Positions 1 to 12,355 of a stretch of DNA of 64,000 bases are shown piece after piece. A model generated the notes under the pieces. That model had not been told where the DNA came from. It saw only the letters and a program-made list of their open reading frames with translations, and did not search any database. The DNA is from Triticum aestivum (lineage: Eukaryota; Streptophyta; Magnoliopsida; Poales; Poaceae), in the NCBI RefSeq assembly GCF_018294505.1, contig NC_057801.1, positions 200,574,538 through 200,638,537 on the forward strand. The letters run 5' to 3'. Position numbers and translations under genes: made by a program. Numbering within the stretch: position 1 is the stretch's first letter; each line of letters begins with the position of its first letter.

Positions 1-620
1 GAGCCATAGGAGTTGTCTTAATTTATTGTATGACCTGCGCGTCAATGAACAACGCCATGAAATTACTTTACTTTATTGCTAAACCATTAGCCATAGTAGT
101 AGAAGTAATAATTGGCGAGACAACTTCATGGAGACACGATGATGGAGATCATGATGATGGAGATCATGGTGTCATGCCGGTGACGATGATGATCATGGAG
201 CCCCGAAGATGGAGATCAAAAGGAGCAAAATGATATTGGCCATATCATGTCATTTTTTTATTGCATTTGATGTTTATCATGTTTATGCATCTTATTTTCT
301 TAGAACGACGGTAGTAAATAAGATGATCCCTCATGAAAATTTCAAGAAAGTGTTCCCCCTACTGTGCACCGTTGCGAAAGTTCGTTGTTTCGAAGCACCA
401 CGTGATGATCGGGTGTGATAGATTCTAATGTTCACATACAACGGGTGTAAGCCAGATTTACACACGCGAAACACTTAGGTTGACTTGACGAGCCTAGCAT
501 GTACAGACATGGCCTCGGAACACAAGAGACCGAAAGGTCGAGCATGAGTCGTATGGTAGATACGATCAACATGAAGATGTTCACGGATGATGACTAGTCC
601 GTCTCACGTGATGATCGGGC
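1..620 (+). other. Copia untranslated leader
   Basis: No long conserved reading frame is present. The segment contains short GATGGAGATCATGAT-type repeats at about 138-215 and matches my recollection of the leader between primer site and gag in Angela-like elements. Short open frames here look incidental. Confidence 0.55.
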
Positions 621-1099
621 ACGGCCTAGTTGAATCAGATCATGTAATCACTTAGATAACTAGAGGGATGTCTATCTGAGTGGGAGTTCATAAGATGAAC
701 TTAATTATCCTCAACATAGTCAAAAGATCTTTGCAAATTATGTCGTAAGCTCCCGCTTTAGTTCTACTATTTAGATATGTTCCGAGAGAAAATTCAGTTG
801 ATAGTAGCAATTATGCGGACTAGGTCCGTAAACTGAGGATTGTCCTCGTTGCTTCGAAGAAGGCTTATGTCCTTAATGCACAGCTCAATGTGTTGAACCT
901 TGAACGTCGTCTGTGGATGTTGCGAACATCTGACACACACGTTTTGATAACTACGTGATAGTTCAGTTAAACAGTTTAGAGTTGAGGCACCAAAGACGAT
1001 TTTGAAACGTCGCGGAACATATGAGATGTTTCGAGGGCTGAAATTGGGATTTCAGGCTCGTGCCCACGTCAAGAGGTATAAGACCTCCGACGATGTTCT

Positions 1100-1560
1100 T
1101 AGCCTACAAACTAAGGGAGAAAAGCTCAATCGTTGAGCTTGTGCTCAGATTGTCTGAGTACCACAATCACTTGAATTGAGTGAGAGTTAATCTTCCAGAT
1201 GAGATAGTGATGTTTTTCCAAAGGCATTGCCACCAAGCTGCTAGAGCTTCGTGAGATATGATGATCCTTGAGAGATTCACGATGTTTGACACCGCGAAAG
1301 TAGAAATCAAGAAGGAGCATCAATTGTTGATGGTTGGTGAAACCACTAGTTTCAAGAAGGGCAAGGGCAAGAAGGGATACTTCATGAAATGACAAATCAG
1401 CTGCTGCTCTAGTGAAGAAACCCAAGGTTGAACCTAAACCCGAGACTAAGTGCTTCTGTAATAAGGGGAACAGTCACTAGAGCAGAATTACCCTAGATAC
1501 TTGGTAGTTGAGAAGGCTAGCAAGGTCGATAGAAGTATATTGGATATACATGTGTACTTT
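1100..1560 (+). pseudogene. Copia gag remnant with decayed zinc knuckle
   Basis: At 1451 the frame reads CFCNKGNSH followed by a TAG stop, which is recognisable as the C-x2-C-x4-H part of a retroviral-type zinc knuckle with the following H/C context lost. Such a knuckle closes the nucleocapsid part of Copia Gag and binds genomic RNA in the particle. The segment before it is interrupted in all frames. The product cannot be made; this is a relic lying between the leader and the integrase remnant. Confidence 0.6.
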
Positions 1561-1989
1561 ACTAGTACTCCTAGTAGCACCAGGGTATTAGATATCGGTT
1601 CGGTTGCTAAGTGTTAGTAACTCGAAATAAAAGGCTGCAGAGTAAACGAAGACTAGCTAAAGGTGAGCTGGCGATATGTGTTGGAAGTGTTTTCCAATCT
1701 TGATGTGATCAAGCATCACACGCTCCCTCTACCATCGAGATTGGTGTTAAACCTAAATAATTGTTATTTGGTGTTTGCGTTGAGGATAGACATGATTGGA
1801 TTATGTCTATCGCAATACGGTTATTCATTTAAGGAGAATAATGCTTACTCTGTTTATTTGAATAATACCTTCAATGGTCTTGCACCCAAAATGAATGGTT
1901 TATTGAATCTCGATCGTAGTGATACACATGTTCATGCCAAAAATATAGTAATGATAGTACCACCTACTTGTGGCACTGCCATGTAAGTC

Positions 1990-2170
1990 ATATTGGTATA
2001 AAACGCATGAAGAAGCTCCATGTTGATGGATCTTTGGACTCACTCGTTTTTGAAAAGTTTGAGACATGCGAACCATTTCTATTGGTATGCACGCATGAAG
2101 AAACTCCATGCAGATGGATCGTTTAGGGCTCACTTGATTTTGAATCACTTGAGACATGCAAATCATACCA
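1990..2170 (+). repeat. Two imperfect tandem copies of about 90 bp
   Basis: The segments starting at about 1990 and 2081 both begin with ATTGGTAT and share the phrases ACGCATGAAGAA, CTCCATG and TTGAGACATGC in the same order. They lie just upstream of the integrase core remnant and form a local duplication in the element. Confidence 0.6.
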
Positions 2171-2800
2171 CATGGGCAAGATGACTGAAAAGCCTCGTTT
2201 TTAGTAAAATGGAACAAGAAAGCAACTTGTTGGAAGTAATACATTTGATGTGTGCAGTCCAATGAGTGCTGAGGCACGCAGTGGATATCGTTATGTTCTT
2301 ACATCATAGATGATTTGAGTAGGTACTGAGAATATTTACTTGATGAAACACAAGTCTGAATTATTGAATGGTTCAAGTAATTTCAGAGTGAAGTTGAAGA
2401 TCTTCGTGACAAGAGGATAAAATGTCTATGATATGACCATAGAGATGAATATCTGAGTTGCGAGTTTTGGCACGCAATTAAGACATTGTGGAAATTGTTT
2501 CACAATTAATACCGCCTGGGACACCATAGTGTGATGGTGTGTCCGAACATCATGGTTGCACCCTATTGGATATGGTGCGTACCATGATGTCTCTTATCGA
2601 ATTACCACTATCGTTCATGGGTTAGGCATTAGAGACAATCGCACTCACTTTAAATAGGGCACCACGTAATTCCGTTGAGACGACACCGAATGAACTATGG
2701 TTTGGAGAAACCTAAGTTGTCGTTTCTTAAAAGTTTGGGGCTGCGACGCTTATGTGAAAAGGTTTCAGGATGATAAGCTCGAACCCAAAGCGGATAAATA
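2150..2800 (+). pseudogene. Copia integrase remnant
   Basis: From 2247 the frame reads DVCSPMSAEARSGYRYVLTS, the start of the Copia integrase core (around the first catalytic aspartate), preceded by a GKMT motif typical of the pre-integrase region. Stops and shifts follow within a few dozen codons, and the later DDE residues cannot be followed in one frame. The enzyme would insert element cDNA into chromosomes. Here it is dead. Confidence 0.7.
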
Positions 2801-3229
2801 CATCTTCATAAGACACCCAAAACAGTTGGGTATACCTCTAGTCTCAGTTCCGTAAGCAAAAGCGATTGTTTCTAGAATCAGGTCCTTTCTCGAGGAAAAT
2901 TTTCTCTCGAAAGAATTGAGTAGGAGGATGGTGGAGACTTGATGAGGTTGTTGAACCATCACTTCAACTAGTGTGTAGCAGGGCACATGAAGTTGTTCCT
3001 GTGGCACCTACACCAATTGAAGTAGAAGCTTATGATAGTGATCATGAAACTTCGGATCAAGTCACTACCAAACCTCGTAGGTCGACAAGGATGCGTACTA
3101 TTTCAGATTGGTACGTAATCCTGTCTTGGAGTTCATGTTGCTATACAACAATGAACCTACGAGCTATGGAGAAGCGATGGTGGGCCCGAATTCCAAAAAA
3201 TGGCTTGAGGTCATAAAATCCGAGAGGAT

Positions 3230-4090
3230 CCATGTGTAAAAACAAAGTATAGAATTTGGAAGAACTACTTGATGGTCATAAGGCTATTGGGTGCAGATGG
3301 ACTTTAAAAGGAAGACGAACAATGATGGTAAGTATCACCATTAAGAAAGCTCGACTTGCCGTTAAGATGTTTTCCGACAAGTTCAAGGAGTTGACTATGG
3401 TGAGGCTTTCTCACTCGTAGCGATGCTAAGAGTCTGTTGGAATTGGATTAGCAGTTACTGCATTATTTATGAAATCTTGCAGATAGGATGTCAAAACATT
3501 GTTTCCTCGACGATTTTCTTGAGGAAAGTTTGTATGAGATACAACCAGAAGGTTTTGTCAATCCGAAAAGATGCTAACAAGTATGCAAAGCTCCAGTAGT
3601 CCTTCTAAGGACTGGAGTAAGCATCTCGGAGATGGAATATACACTTTGATGAGATGATCAAAGATTTTAAGTTCATACAAAGTTTATGAGAAACTTGTAT
3701 TTCCAAAGAAGTGAGTGGGCGCACTATAGCATTTCTGATGAGTATATGTTGTTGACATATTGTTGATCAGAAATGATGTAGAATTTCTAGAAAGCATATA
3801 GGGTTATTTGAAAAGTGTTTTTCAATAGAAAACCTGGATTAAGCTGCTTGAACATTGAGCATCAAGATCTATAAGGATAGATCAAAAACTCTTAATGGTA
3901 CTTTCAAATGAGCACATACCTTGACATGATCTTGAAGGTGTTCAAGATGGATCAGTCAAAGAAGGAGTTCTTGCCTGAGTTGTAAGGTATGAAGTTAAGA
4001 CTTAAAGCTCGACCACGGCAGAAGAAAGAGAAAGGACGAATGTCGTCCCCTATGCCTTAGCCATAGGCTCTATACAGTATGTCATGCTTT
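3230..4090 (+). pseudogene. Copia reverse transcriptase remnant
   Basis: Around 3270-3420 the frame reads DGHKAIGCRWTLKGRR and later FSDKFKEL, recognisable as the N-terminal part of a Copia reverse transcriptase (the usual motif is an AIG-x-KW-x-(F/L)K-type block). Frameshifts and stops are frequent downstream and I could not find an intact YVDD active site. It sits between integrase and RNase H remnants, the normal Copia order. Confidence 0.62.
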
Positions 4091-4199
4091 GTACCGCACC
4101 TAATATGTGCCTTGCCACGTGTCTGACAAGGGGGTACAAGAGTGATCCATGAATGGATCATTGGACAACAGTCAAAATTGTCCTTGGAGTAATAAGGAT

Positions 4200-4440
4200 A
4201 TGTTTCTCGATTATGGAGGTGATAAAGAGTTCGGCGTAAAGGGTTACGTCGATGCAAGCTTTAACACCTATCTGAATGACTCTGAGTAGCAAACCGGATA
4301 CGTATAGTGGAGCAACCATTTGGAATAGCTCCAAGTGGAGCGTGGAAGCAGCATTTACAATATGACCTAGAGATTTGCGAAGTACATACAGATCTGAATG
4401 TTGCAGACCCGTTGACTAAAACCTCTCTCACAAGCAAAAC
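4200..4440 (+). pseudogene. Copia RNase H remnant
   Basis: The segment reads KGYVDASFNTYLNDSE then a stop, followed by QTGYV; the D in VDAS corresponds to an RNase H catalytic aspartate. At 4400-4420 the sequence encodes VADPLTK, a well-known signature near the C-terminus of Copia RNase H. Several stops make it nonfunctional. It abuts the 3' untranslated repeats and polypurine tract. Confidence 0.72.
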
Positions 4441-4468
4441 ATGATCAAACCCCAGAACTCATTGAGTC

Positions 4469-4592
4469 TTAATCACATGATGATGTGAACTAGTTTATTG
4501 ACACTAGTAAACTCTTTGGATGTTGGACACATGGCGATGTGACCTGTGAGTGTTAATCACATGGCGATGTGAACTAGATTATTGACTCTAGT
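4469..4592 (+). repeat. Two ~40-bp direct repeats upstream of the polypurine tract
   Basis: 4469-4508 and 4553-4592 share TTAATCACATG, GATGTGAACTAG and TTATTGAC with few differences. A partial third version (ACACATGGCGATGTGACC) lies between them at about 4527-4544. Confidence 0.7.
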
Positions 4593-4593
4593 G

Positions 4594-4605
4594 CAAGTGG
4601 GAGAC
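4594..4605 (+). other. Copia polypurine tract
   Basis: The purine-rich CAAGTGGGAGAC directly abuts the LTR start at 4606, where plus-strand DNA synthesis would be primed. Confidence 0.7.
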
Positions 4606-6385
4606 TATTAGAAATATGCCCTAGAGGCAATAAAAAATTAGTTATTATTATTATATTTCCTTGTTCATGATAATCGTTTATTATCCATGCTATAATTGTA
4701 TTGATAGGAAACTCAGATACATGTGTGGATACATAGACAACACCATGTCCCTAGTAAGCCTCTAGTTGACTAGCTCGTTGATCAATAGATGGTTATGGTT
4801 TCCTGACCATGGACATTGGATGTCGTTGATAACGGGATCACATCATTAGGAGAATGATGTGATGGACAAGACCCAATCCTAAGCCTAGCACAAAGATCGT
4901 GTAGTTCGTATGCTAAAGCTTTTCTAATGTCAAGTATCATTTCCTTAGACCATGAGATTGTGCAACTCCCGGATACCGTAGGAATGCTTTGGGTGTACCA
5001 AACGTCACAATGTAACTGGGTGGCTATAAAGGTGCACTACGGGTATCTCCGAAAGTGTCTGTTGGGTTGGCACGAATCGAGACTGGGATTTGTCACTCCG
5101 TGTGACGGAGAGGTATCTCTGGGCCCACTCGGTAGGACATCATCATAATGTGCACAATGTGACCAAGGGGTTGATCATGGGATGATGTGTTAAGGAACGA
5201 GTAAAGAGACTTGCCGGTAACGAGATTGAACAAGGTATCGGGATACCGACGATCGAATCTCGGGCAAGTACTAAAGCGCTAGACAAAGGGAATTGAATAC
5301 AGGATTGATTGAATCCTCGACATCGTGGTTCATCTGATGAGATCATCATGGAACATGTGGGAGCCAACATGGGTATCCAGATCCCGCTGTTGGTTATTGG
5401 ACGGAGAGTTGTCTCGGTCATGTCTACGTGTCTCCCGAACCCGTAGGGTCTACACACTTAAGGTTCGATGACGCTAGGGTTATAGGGAATAAATGTACGT
5501 GGTTACCGAATGTTGTTTGGAGTCTCGGATGAGATTCCGGACGTCACGAGGAGTTCCGGAATGGTTCGGAGGTAAAGATTGATATATGGGAAGTCCTGCT
5601 TTGGTCACCGGAAAAGTTTCGGGTGCTATCGGTAACGTACCAGGACCACCGGGAGGGTCCCGGGGGTCCACCAGGTGGGGCCACCAGCCCCAGAAGGCTG
5701 TGTGGGCCAAGTGTGTGAGGGTACCAGCTCTAGGTGGGCTGGTGCGCCCCCCCACCAAGGCCCAAGGCGCAGGGAGAGTGGGAGGGGGCAAACCCTAGGT
5801 CCAGATGGGCCCTAAGGCCCACCCTAGGTGCGCCCCCCCTCTCTCCCCCCCTTGGCCGCCACCCAGATGGGATCTGGGGGCTGCCGCCACCCCTAGGGAG
5901 GGAACCCTAGGTGGGGGCGCAGCCCCTCCTCTCCCCCTATATATACTTGAGGTTTGGAGGCTGCCCAACATATGATTTGATCTCCCTTTTGGCGCAGCCC
6001 TACCCCTCTCCCTCCTCGTCTCTTGCGGTGCTTGGCGAAGCCCTGCTGGAGTGCCACGCTCCTCCACCACCACCACACCGTCGTGCTACCGCTGGAAGGA
6101 GTCTTCCCCAACCTCTCCCTCTCTCCTTGCTGGATCAAGGCATGGGAGGCGTCACCGGGCTGCATGTGTGTTGAACGCGGAGGTGCCGTCCGTTCGGCAC
6201 TAGGATCATCGGTGATTTGGATCACGACGAGTACGACTCCATCAACCCCGTTCACTTGAACGCTTCCGCTTAGCAATCTACAAGGGTATGTAGATGCACT
6301 CCCCTTTCCCTCATTGCTAGATTACTCCATAGATTGATCTTGGTGATGCATAGAAAATTTTGAATTTCTGCTATGTTCCCCAACA
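4606..6385 (+). repeat. Angela-like 3' LTR (1.78 kb)
   Basis: The LTR begins TATTAGAAATATGCCC, a mutated form of the family's TGTTGGAAATATGCCC, and ends GTTCCCCAACA. It contains a GC- and C-rich block (5640-5935) followed by a TATA box and the downstream R/U5 region. The first bases have lost the canonical TG. Confidence 0.88.
5938..5945 (+). promoter_or_regulatory. TATA box in Angela-like LTR
   Basis: TATATATA lies just after the C-rich block, at the place where BARE1/Angela LTR transcripts are expected to start a few tens of bases downstream. Confidence 0.55.
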
Positions 6386-6569
6386 TTGACAACCCCTAAT
6401 CGCGTTGGTTGCGAGGAGCTATCGTTTTGTGTAGGTACGAGGGACTTGTGCGTGGTCTCCTACTGGATTGATACCTTGGTTCTCAAAAACTGAGGGAAAT
6501 ACTTACGCTACTTTGCTGCATCATCCTCTCCTCTTCGGGGAAATCCAACGCAGTGATCAAGAGGTAGCA
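6386..6569 (+). repeat. 3' end fragment of an Athila-lineage 5' LTR
   Basis: This is nearly identical to the reverse complement of 39228-39420 and 44736-44930, ending AAGAGGTAGCA before the primer site. The 5' part of the LTR lies to the left of the Copia insertion, outside the window. Confidence 0.85.
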
Positions 6570-6580
6570 AGAATAATTTC

Positions 6581-6597
6581 TGGCTCCATTGCCGGGG
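6581..6597 (+). other. Primer binding site (tRNA-Asp type)
   Basis: TGGCTCCATTGCCGGGG differs by two bases from TGGCGCCGTTGCCGGGG, complementary to the 3' end of plant tRNA-Asp, the usual Athila-lineage primer. It starts 11 bp after the LTR end. Confidence 0.8.
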
Positions 6598-6807
6598 AGG
6601 CTCACGCAAGCAAGTCCACAATACCAAGTACCCTTCACAATCCCTATCTCTCGCATTACATTATTTGCAATTTGCCTCTCGTTTTCCTCTCCCCCACTTC
6701 ACCCTTTCCATTTTATTCGCACTCTCTTTCCCAATCTCCTCCTCTCTTTCCCGTTTGCCTTTTCCCATTGCCTTTCTGTTTGCTTGTGTGTTGGATTACT
6801 TATTGCC

Positions 6808-8858
6808 ATGGCGCAAGATAATACCAAATTGTGTGACTTCTCGAATACCAATAATAATGATTTCCTTAGTACTCTGATTGCTCCTCTTAATAATGATGAG
6901 TCTTGTGAAATCAATACCGCTTTGCTGAATCTTGTTATGAAAGATCAATTCGCCGGCCCTCCTAGTGAAGATGCCGCTACTCATCTAAACAATTTTGTTG
7001 ATTTGTGTGATATGCAAAAGAAGAAAGATACGAATAACAATATTGTCAAATTGAAGTTATTTCCGTTTTCACTTAGAGAACATGCTAAAGTTTGGTTTTT
7101 GTCTTTGCCTAAAAATAGTATTTATTCTTGGAACAAGTGCAAAGATGCTTTTATCTCTAAGTATTTTCCTCCCGCTAAGATCATCACTCTTAGAACGATA
7201 TTATGAATTTTAAACAACTTGATCATGAGCATGTTGCCCAATCTTGGGAAAGAATGAAATTGATGCTTCCCAATTGCCCTACTCATGGTTTGAATTCATG
7301 GATGATCATACAAAATTTTTATGCCGGATTGAATTTTGCTTCTAGAAATATTTTAGATTCGTCCGTGGGAGGCACGTTTATGGAAATTACGTTAGGAGAT
7401 GCTACAAAATTGCTTGATAATATTATGGATAATTATTCTCAATGGCACACCGAAAGATCTTCTAGTAAAAAAGTACATGCTATAGAAGAAATCAATGTTT
7501 TGAGTGAAAAGATGGATGAACTTATGAAGATGTTTGCTCCTAAAAATACTCCTCTTGATCCCAATGATATGCCTTTGTCTACTTTGCTTGAGAATAATAA
7601 TGAATCTATGGATGTGAATTTTGTTGGTAGGAATAGTTTTGGAAACAACGCGTATAGGGGGAATTTTAATCATAGGCCTTATCCTAGTAATCCTTCTAAT
7701 AATTATGGAAATTCCTACAACAACTCTTATGGAAATTTTAATAAGATGCCCTCTAAATTTGAGAATAGTGTGAAAGAGTTTATGAATTCAAAAAAGAATT
7801 TTAATGCTTTGCTTGAAGAGAAATTGCTTAAAGTTGATGATTTGGCTAGGAATGTTGATAGAATTTCTCTTGAAATTGATTCTTTAAAGCTTAGATCTAT
7901 TCCTCCTAAGCATGATATCAATGAGTCTCTCAAAGCCATGAGAATTTCCATTGATGAGTGCAAAGAAAGAACCGCTAGGATGCGTGCTTCCAAAGATGCC
8001 TTTATGAAAGTGTGTTCTTCCAATTCCTATGAAAATCAAGATGAAGATCTAAAAGTTATTGATGTGTCACCCATTGAATCTTTGTTTTGCAATATGAATC
8101 TTGATGAAGCTGAATATGATCTTCCTTTACCTAGAAGGCGTTCTAAGAATTCGGAGTTTCTAGATCTTGATGATGAATTTGATAAAAGTGGGATTGAAAG
8201 AAATAAAAACCTAGATGTTGCTAAACCCACTATTTTGGATCTCAAGGAATTTAATTATGAAAATTGTTCTTTAATTGTTTGTATTTCCTTGTTGCAATCC
8301 GTGCTAGATTCTCCTCATGCTTATAGTCAAAATAAGGCCTTTACCGAACACATTGTTGATGCCTTGATGAAATCTTATGAAGAAAAACTTGAGTTGAAAG
8401 TTTCTATCCCTAGAAAACTCTATGATGAGTGGGAACATACTATTAAAATTAAAATTAAAGATTATGAGTTTCATGCTTTGTGTGATTTGGGTGCTAGTGT
8501 CTCTACTATTCCCAAAACTTTGTGTGATTTGCTAGATTTCCGTGACTTTGATGATTGCTCTCTAAACTTGCATCTTGCGGATTCCACTATTAAAGAGCCT
8601 ATGGGAAGAATTAATGATGTTCTTATTGTTGCAAATAGGAATTATGTGCCCGTAGATTTTATCGTTCTTGATATAGATTGCAATCCTTCATGTCCTATTA
8701 TTCTTGGTAGACCTTTCCTTAGAACGATTGGTGCAATTATTGATATGAAGGAAGGGAATATTAGATTCCAATTTCCCTTAAAAAAGGGCATGGAACACTT
8801 CCCTAGAAAGAAAATAAAATTACCATATGAATCTATCATGAGAGCCACTTATGGATAA
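6808..8858 (+). pseudogene. Athila-lineage gag-protease, one frameshift
   Basis: The frame starts at ATG 6808 (MAQDNTKLCDF) and runs about 680 codons to TAA/TAG-bounded TYG at 8858, but a one-base loss near 7194 breaks it after TLRTIL. The second part continues from 7203 (MNFKQLDHEHVAQSW). The first third is a Retrotrans_gag-type capsid domain (HLNNFVDLCD, FPFSLREHAKVWF, SWNKCKDAFISKYFPPAKI). The last third is an aspartic protease: catalytic CDLGAS with the Asp codon at 8484-8486, and the flap/fold motif PIILGRPFLRTIGA at 8695-8735. Gag would build the particle and the protease would process it. The frame ends right after the protease, with no polymerase, so even the intact parent would depend on another element. 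Codon use is A/T-rich. A sequencing error at 7194 is an alternative to true decay. Confidence 0.85.
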
Positions 8859-8862
8859 CTAG

Positions 8863-9116
<254 letters not shown>

Positions 9117-9119
9117 GCT

Positions 9120-10361
9120 TGCACAAAGTAAAGGAAAGAGATAACCACAAGTGGAGCTGGTGGAGACGAGGATGTGTTACCGAAATTCCTTCCCTTTGGG
9201 GGAAGTACGTCCCCGTTGGAGCGGTGTGGAGGCACAATGATCCCCAAGAAGCCACTAGGGCCACCGTATTCTCCTCACGCCCTCACACAATGCGAGATGC
9301 CGTGATTCCACTAGTGGTGCCCTTGAAGGCGGCGACCAAACCTTTACAAACAAAGTTGGGGCAGTCTCCATAACTTTATTGGAGTATCCCAACGATACCA
9401 TGGAGCTTCACCACAATGGAATGTGGCTCCGAGGTGACCTCAACCGTCTAGGGTGCTGAAACACCCAAGAGTAACAAGATCCACAAGGGATAGTGAGGGG
9501 AATCAAATATCTCTTGGTGGAAGTGTAGATCCGGGCCTTCTCAACCAATCCCTAGAAAATCAAAAGGTTTGATTGGCTAGGGAGAGAGATCGGGCGAAAA
9601 TGAGCTTTGGAGTAACGATGGAGTTTGGGGGAGAAAGAGATGAGTCTTCTTGGGGAAGAAGACCCCCTTTTATAGTGGGGGACAAATCGAACTGTTATGA
9701 ACCTCTCAGCCCGCAGACAAGCGGTACTACCGCTCCCTAAAGTACGCACAGGAGACAAAGGAAAATAGGGGAAAACGGAGGGTCGGGCGGGGGTAGCCAC
9801 GGTAGTAGGAGCGGTACTACCGCCTAGAGGCGGTACTACCGCGCCAACTACTTCTGCTACAACCGCCCATTCTCTGGGGACAAACAAGTAGCACGGTAGT
9901 AACCCGGAGGAACCATTGTAAATCTCGACACAAAAAATTGAGGACCCAACCACGAGCGGTAGTGCGAATAGTGGTTACAGCGGTACTACCGCCTATAGGC
10001 GATAGTACAGCTGCAGCCAACGGTACTACCGCTTGTGGTTCTAGTCCCCTACTTCGATGCAAATGGAGGACAACTCCAGTGAGACAGAAGGGTTTGATGG
10101 TTGCAAGATGAGTGTGTACGTGCTGATTCCACCCAAACCTTTCCTATGCGGACCCCCTCTTGATAGTACGGTTTTCCCTATGACTCAAGTCCACCAGAAA
10201 AGAAACACTGGAAAGTAAACCGTCTTCTCTTGAAATTACAAGGGGCATGAATCGTCTTGTGCCATATGCTTGATAGACTGAAAACCTCAATGCACATGAT
10301 TAGTCCGCAAACATGTTATTGTCAATCACCAAAACCACTTAGGGAGAAATATGGCCTAACA
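9120..10361 (-). repeat. LTR-like segment of another Gypsy element, reverse orientation
   Basis: The right end, ...GGCCTAACA at 10361, read in reverse gives TGTTAGGCCATATTTCTCCC, an LTR-like start; the left end TGCACAAAG at 9120 would be its CA terminus. A short TATA-like run (TTTTATAG) lies at about 9670. The segment carries five copies of the near-palindrome GCGGTACTACCGC. No matching 5-bp target duplication is seen (CAGCT on the left, CGTGT on the right), so it is a rearranged or truncated copy. Family assignment (Fatima-like) is a guess. Confidence 0.5.
9721..10034. repeat. Dispersed 13-bp near-palindromes GCGGTACTACCGC
   Basis: Copies start at 9721, 9811, 9829, 9980 and, with one change, 10020. 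Each can pair with itself (GCGGTA/TACCGC-like). They are spaced irregularly within the LTR-like segment. Confidence 0.8.
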
Positions 10362-10745
10362 CGTGTTCTTAATAGATCTGGAATGGTAGTAGTTCCTAAA
10401 GGTCGGCATTGCATTAGAATTCCTAGAGTGGCACACTTGTTGCCTACTCCTATGCCTAACCGTTTCTACATCGAGCATGGACAAATGCATTATGTTGCAT
10501 AGGAAGGAGATGCAACTTTTAACCAAGGACCAGAACCAGAATAAGTAGATGAAGCAGAACTCGCCACCAACGAAGAATAGGATCAACCCCAACAAGACTA
10601 CACCACCTATGTGGACCTCGGCAACCTCCAGGGCTCCATTGACGATATGAGAAACCTCACTACATGCCTTCTAGGCACGTCCACCTACATGAACATGAAA
10701 CTTCTCCGGCTGGAGCCCGGAGTGGGCTCCTGACCAACCGCCACA
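10362..10745 (+). pseudogene. Athila-lineage post-polymerase ORF remnant
   Basis: One frame reads RSGMVVVPKGRHCIRIPRVA, MPNRFYIEHGQMHYVA, then continues past several stops (first at 10500-10502) as EGDATFNQGPEPE and DYTTYVDLGNLQGSIDDM. The persistence of one frame across three stops shows an old coding region. At least two stops are TAG where the surrounding residues suggest a former CAG. I do not recognise a precise function; position before the polypurine tract suggests the extra 3' ORF seen in Athila-like elements. Confidence 0.5.
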
Positions 10746-12341
10746 ATGATTTTGCTAGTTTGGGCTTGCAAAATCCTAAGCTTGGGGGAGATTATCACCA
10801 CTTCTACATCAAGATGTGGCAGTATTTGAATAAATTGTAATTATGTTGTACTTAAGCTCGAGGAGCTTCAAAACACTCGTGTTGGTTTGTTCCAACACTT
10901 TGCTATTATTTGCTTTTTATTTTTATTTTGCCTTTGAGAATTTTTGATTGCAAGTTAGTTCTCAAAAACCCAAAAAACCAAAACACTAGAATAAGCTTCA
11001 TTTGCTCTTGTCCTTTATCTTGTCCTTTGGAGTTCGTTTGCATTTTGTTTTCAGAGGAATTGATCAACGCCGGACAACGAGGAATGCAAGAGTAAGGAAG
11101 AGAAGTGTGTAAATTAGCAACCATGAAGGTATGTCCTAAAACCGCCGTCTTTTGCACTTGAAATGCTTAGAGTAGATGTAGTAGTAGTAGTATGTGTGAT
11201 ATGTGCAGATGGGAGTAAGTCTTGATAGTTAAGACAAAGGTTTTATTCTAGTAGCAGAAATAATCTTGCAGCCTTTGTTTTGTTATGTTTAGACAACCAA
11301 GACTTGTCATGGGACTATTTTTGAATGAAATGTTATTAACTAAGAATAACTATGCACAAGAGAAAGTCTTTCAAGACTTGGGAGTTGAGAAAATTGTAGT
11401 AGAAGTGATGATTGAATTTCTCAACCCCATGTTGTTAATTTCAATAGACTTGATAGGACTTGTGGATTAAATTATCTATAGGAACTTAGTTGAAGGGTGA
11501 ACGAGATTATGCCAAAAATCTTTGTTGTATCTCTTACATCGTGCTTCAGTTCCTCGCTGTTTCCATGGCCCTACTACTATATGCATGTTTACGTGTGTAA
11601 TTGTGGCTTCATCACCTTTCTTTATGTTATGCTAAGGACTCCGCTGGCCAATGAACGATCCACCACAAGTGATAGCTCGGATTTCGGTTGTGAGTTTGTT
11701 ACTGTACGTAGTGGCAACACTACAAACACATATTATTCGGCTTTCTCTTGAAATGGTGTGCATGTGGTAAATAAAAGGAACTGATCAAAAGATCTCTCAA
11801 GAGACAATATCAGAGGTCCATAGTTCCTAAACATTAAGCCACAGCAAAAACCTATGCATGATCACTTAGTTGGCATAATCCCTTCACGTGACAATCAAAG
11901 TTCTAGCACACAATGATTGAAATAAAGTACTTAAGAGCCTAGAGGAGGAAATGATTGTAGGTGTGCTTAAGAGCGTTAGAGCATCATATTTTACTACATG
12001 CTTTCACTCCCTAACCTATGCTTTATTGGCTCTATCTAAAGAAAGATCCTTCTGTGCATTCCAGGCAAGCAAGTGTTGTCGAGAATAAATAAAATAGAGT
12101 GTTGCAGAGTTGTTTTATCTAATAGATCAAGAACTTTGCGTTGATTATCTTTGCTTCACTAATACTTGCACTATAACCATGCCACCGCTACAACTATTCT
12201 AGGTTTTCAAGTCAAGAAGTGGAGGGCTATCTAGGGGTACCAGTCGTAAGTGAACAAAAACCTTCTCATTATCTAGGTTTAAACAACTGAGTTCCTTATG
12301 ATTAGAATTTCTGTTTATATCGCTCGAGAACGATTAAGTTT
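10746..12341 (+). other. Noncoding 3' internal region of Athila-lineage element
   Basis: I see no supported gene. A polypurine-like CTTGGGGGAGA is present at about 10783, well upstream of the true tract, and the rest is A/T-rich with only short random frames. Confidence 0.5.
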
Positions 12342-12355
12342 AATCTTGGGGGAGT
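12342..12355 (+). other. Polypurine tract
   Basis: AATCTTGGGGGAGT directly abuts the LTR start TGATGGGTGAT at 12356. Confidence 0.75.

Larger units (their letters stand above)
1..6385 (+). mobile_element. Angela/WIS/BARE1-like Ty1-Copia retrotransposon, 5' end outside window
   Basis: The stretch reads as the leader, decayed gag-pol and 3' LTR of a Copia element in + orientation. Remnants appear in Copia order: a gag zinc knuckle near 1451, integrase near 2160-2430, reverse transcriptase near 3260, RNase H with VADPLTK at 4400-4420, then a polypurine tract and an LTR. The LTR starts and ends like the Angela/BARE1 family (GAAATATGCCCTAGAGGCAA near the start, GTTCCCCAACA at the end). The next five bases, TTGAC, are a plausible target duplication inside an Athila-type LTR; the partner copy would lie left of the window. 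No reading frame is intact, so it is a fossil. Family name from recognition, not from a search. Confidence 0.88.

Noticed and set aside
9120..10361. Complete reverse retrotransposon insertion
   Set aside because: Only one LTR-like segment is present, no internal domain, and the flanking pentamers differ (CAGCT, CGTGT), so it is listed only as an LTR-like fragment.
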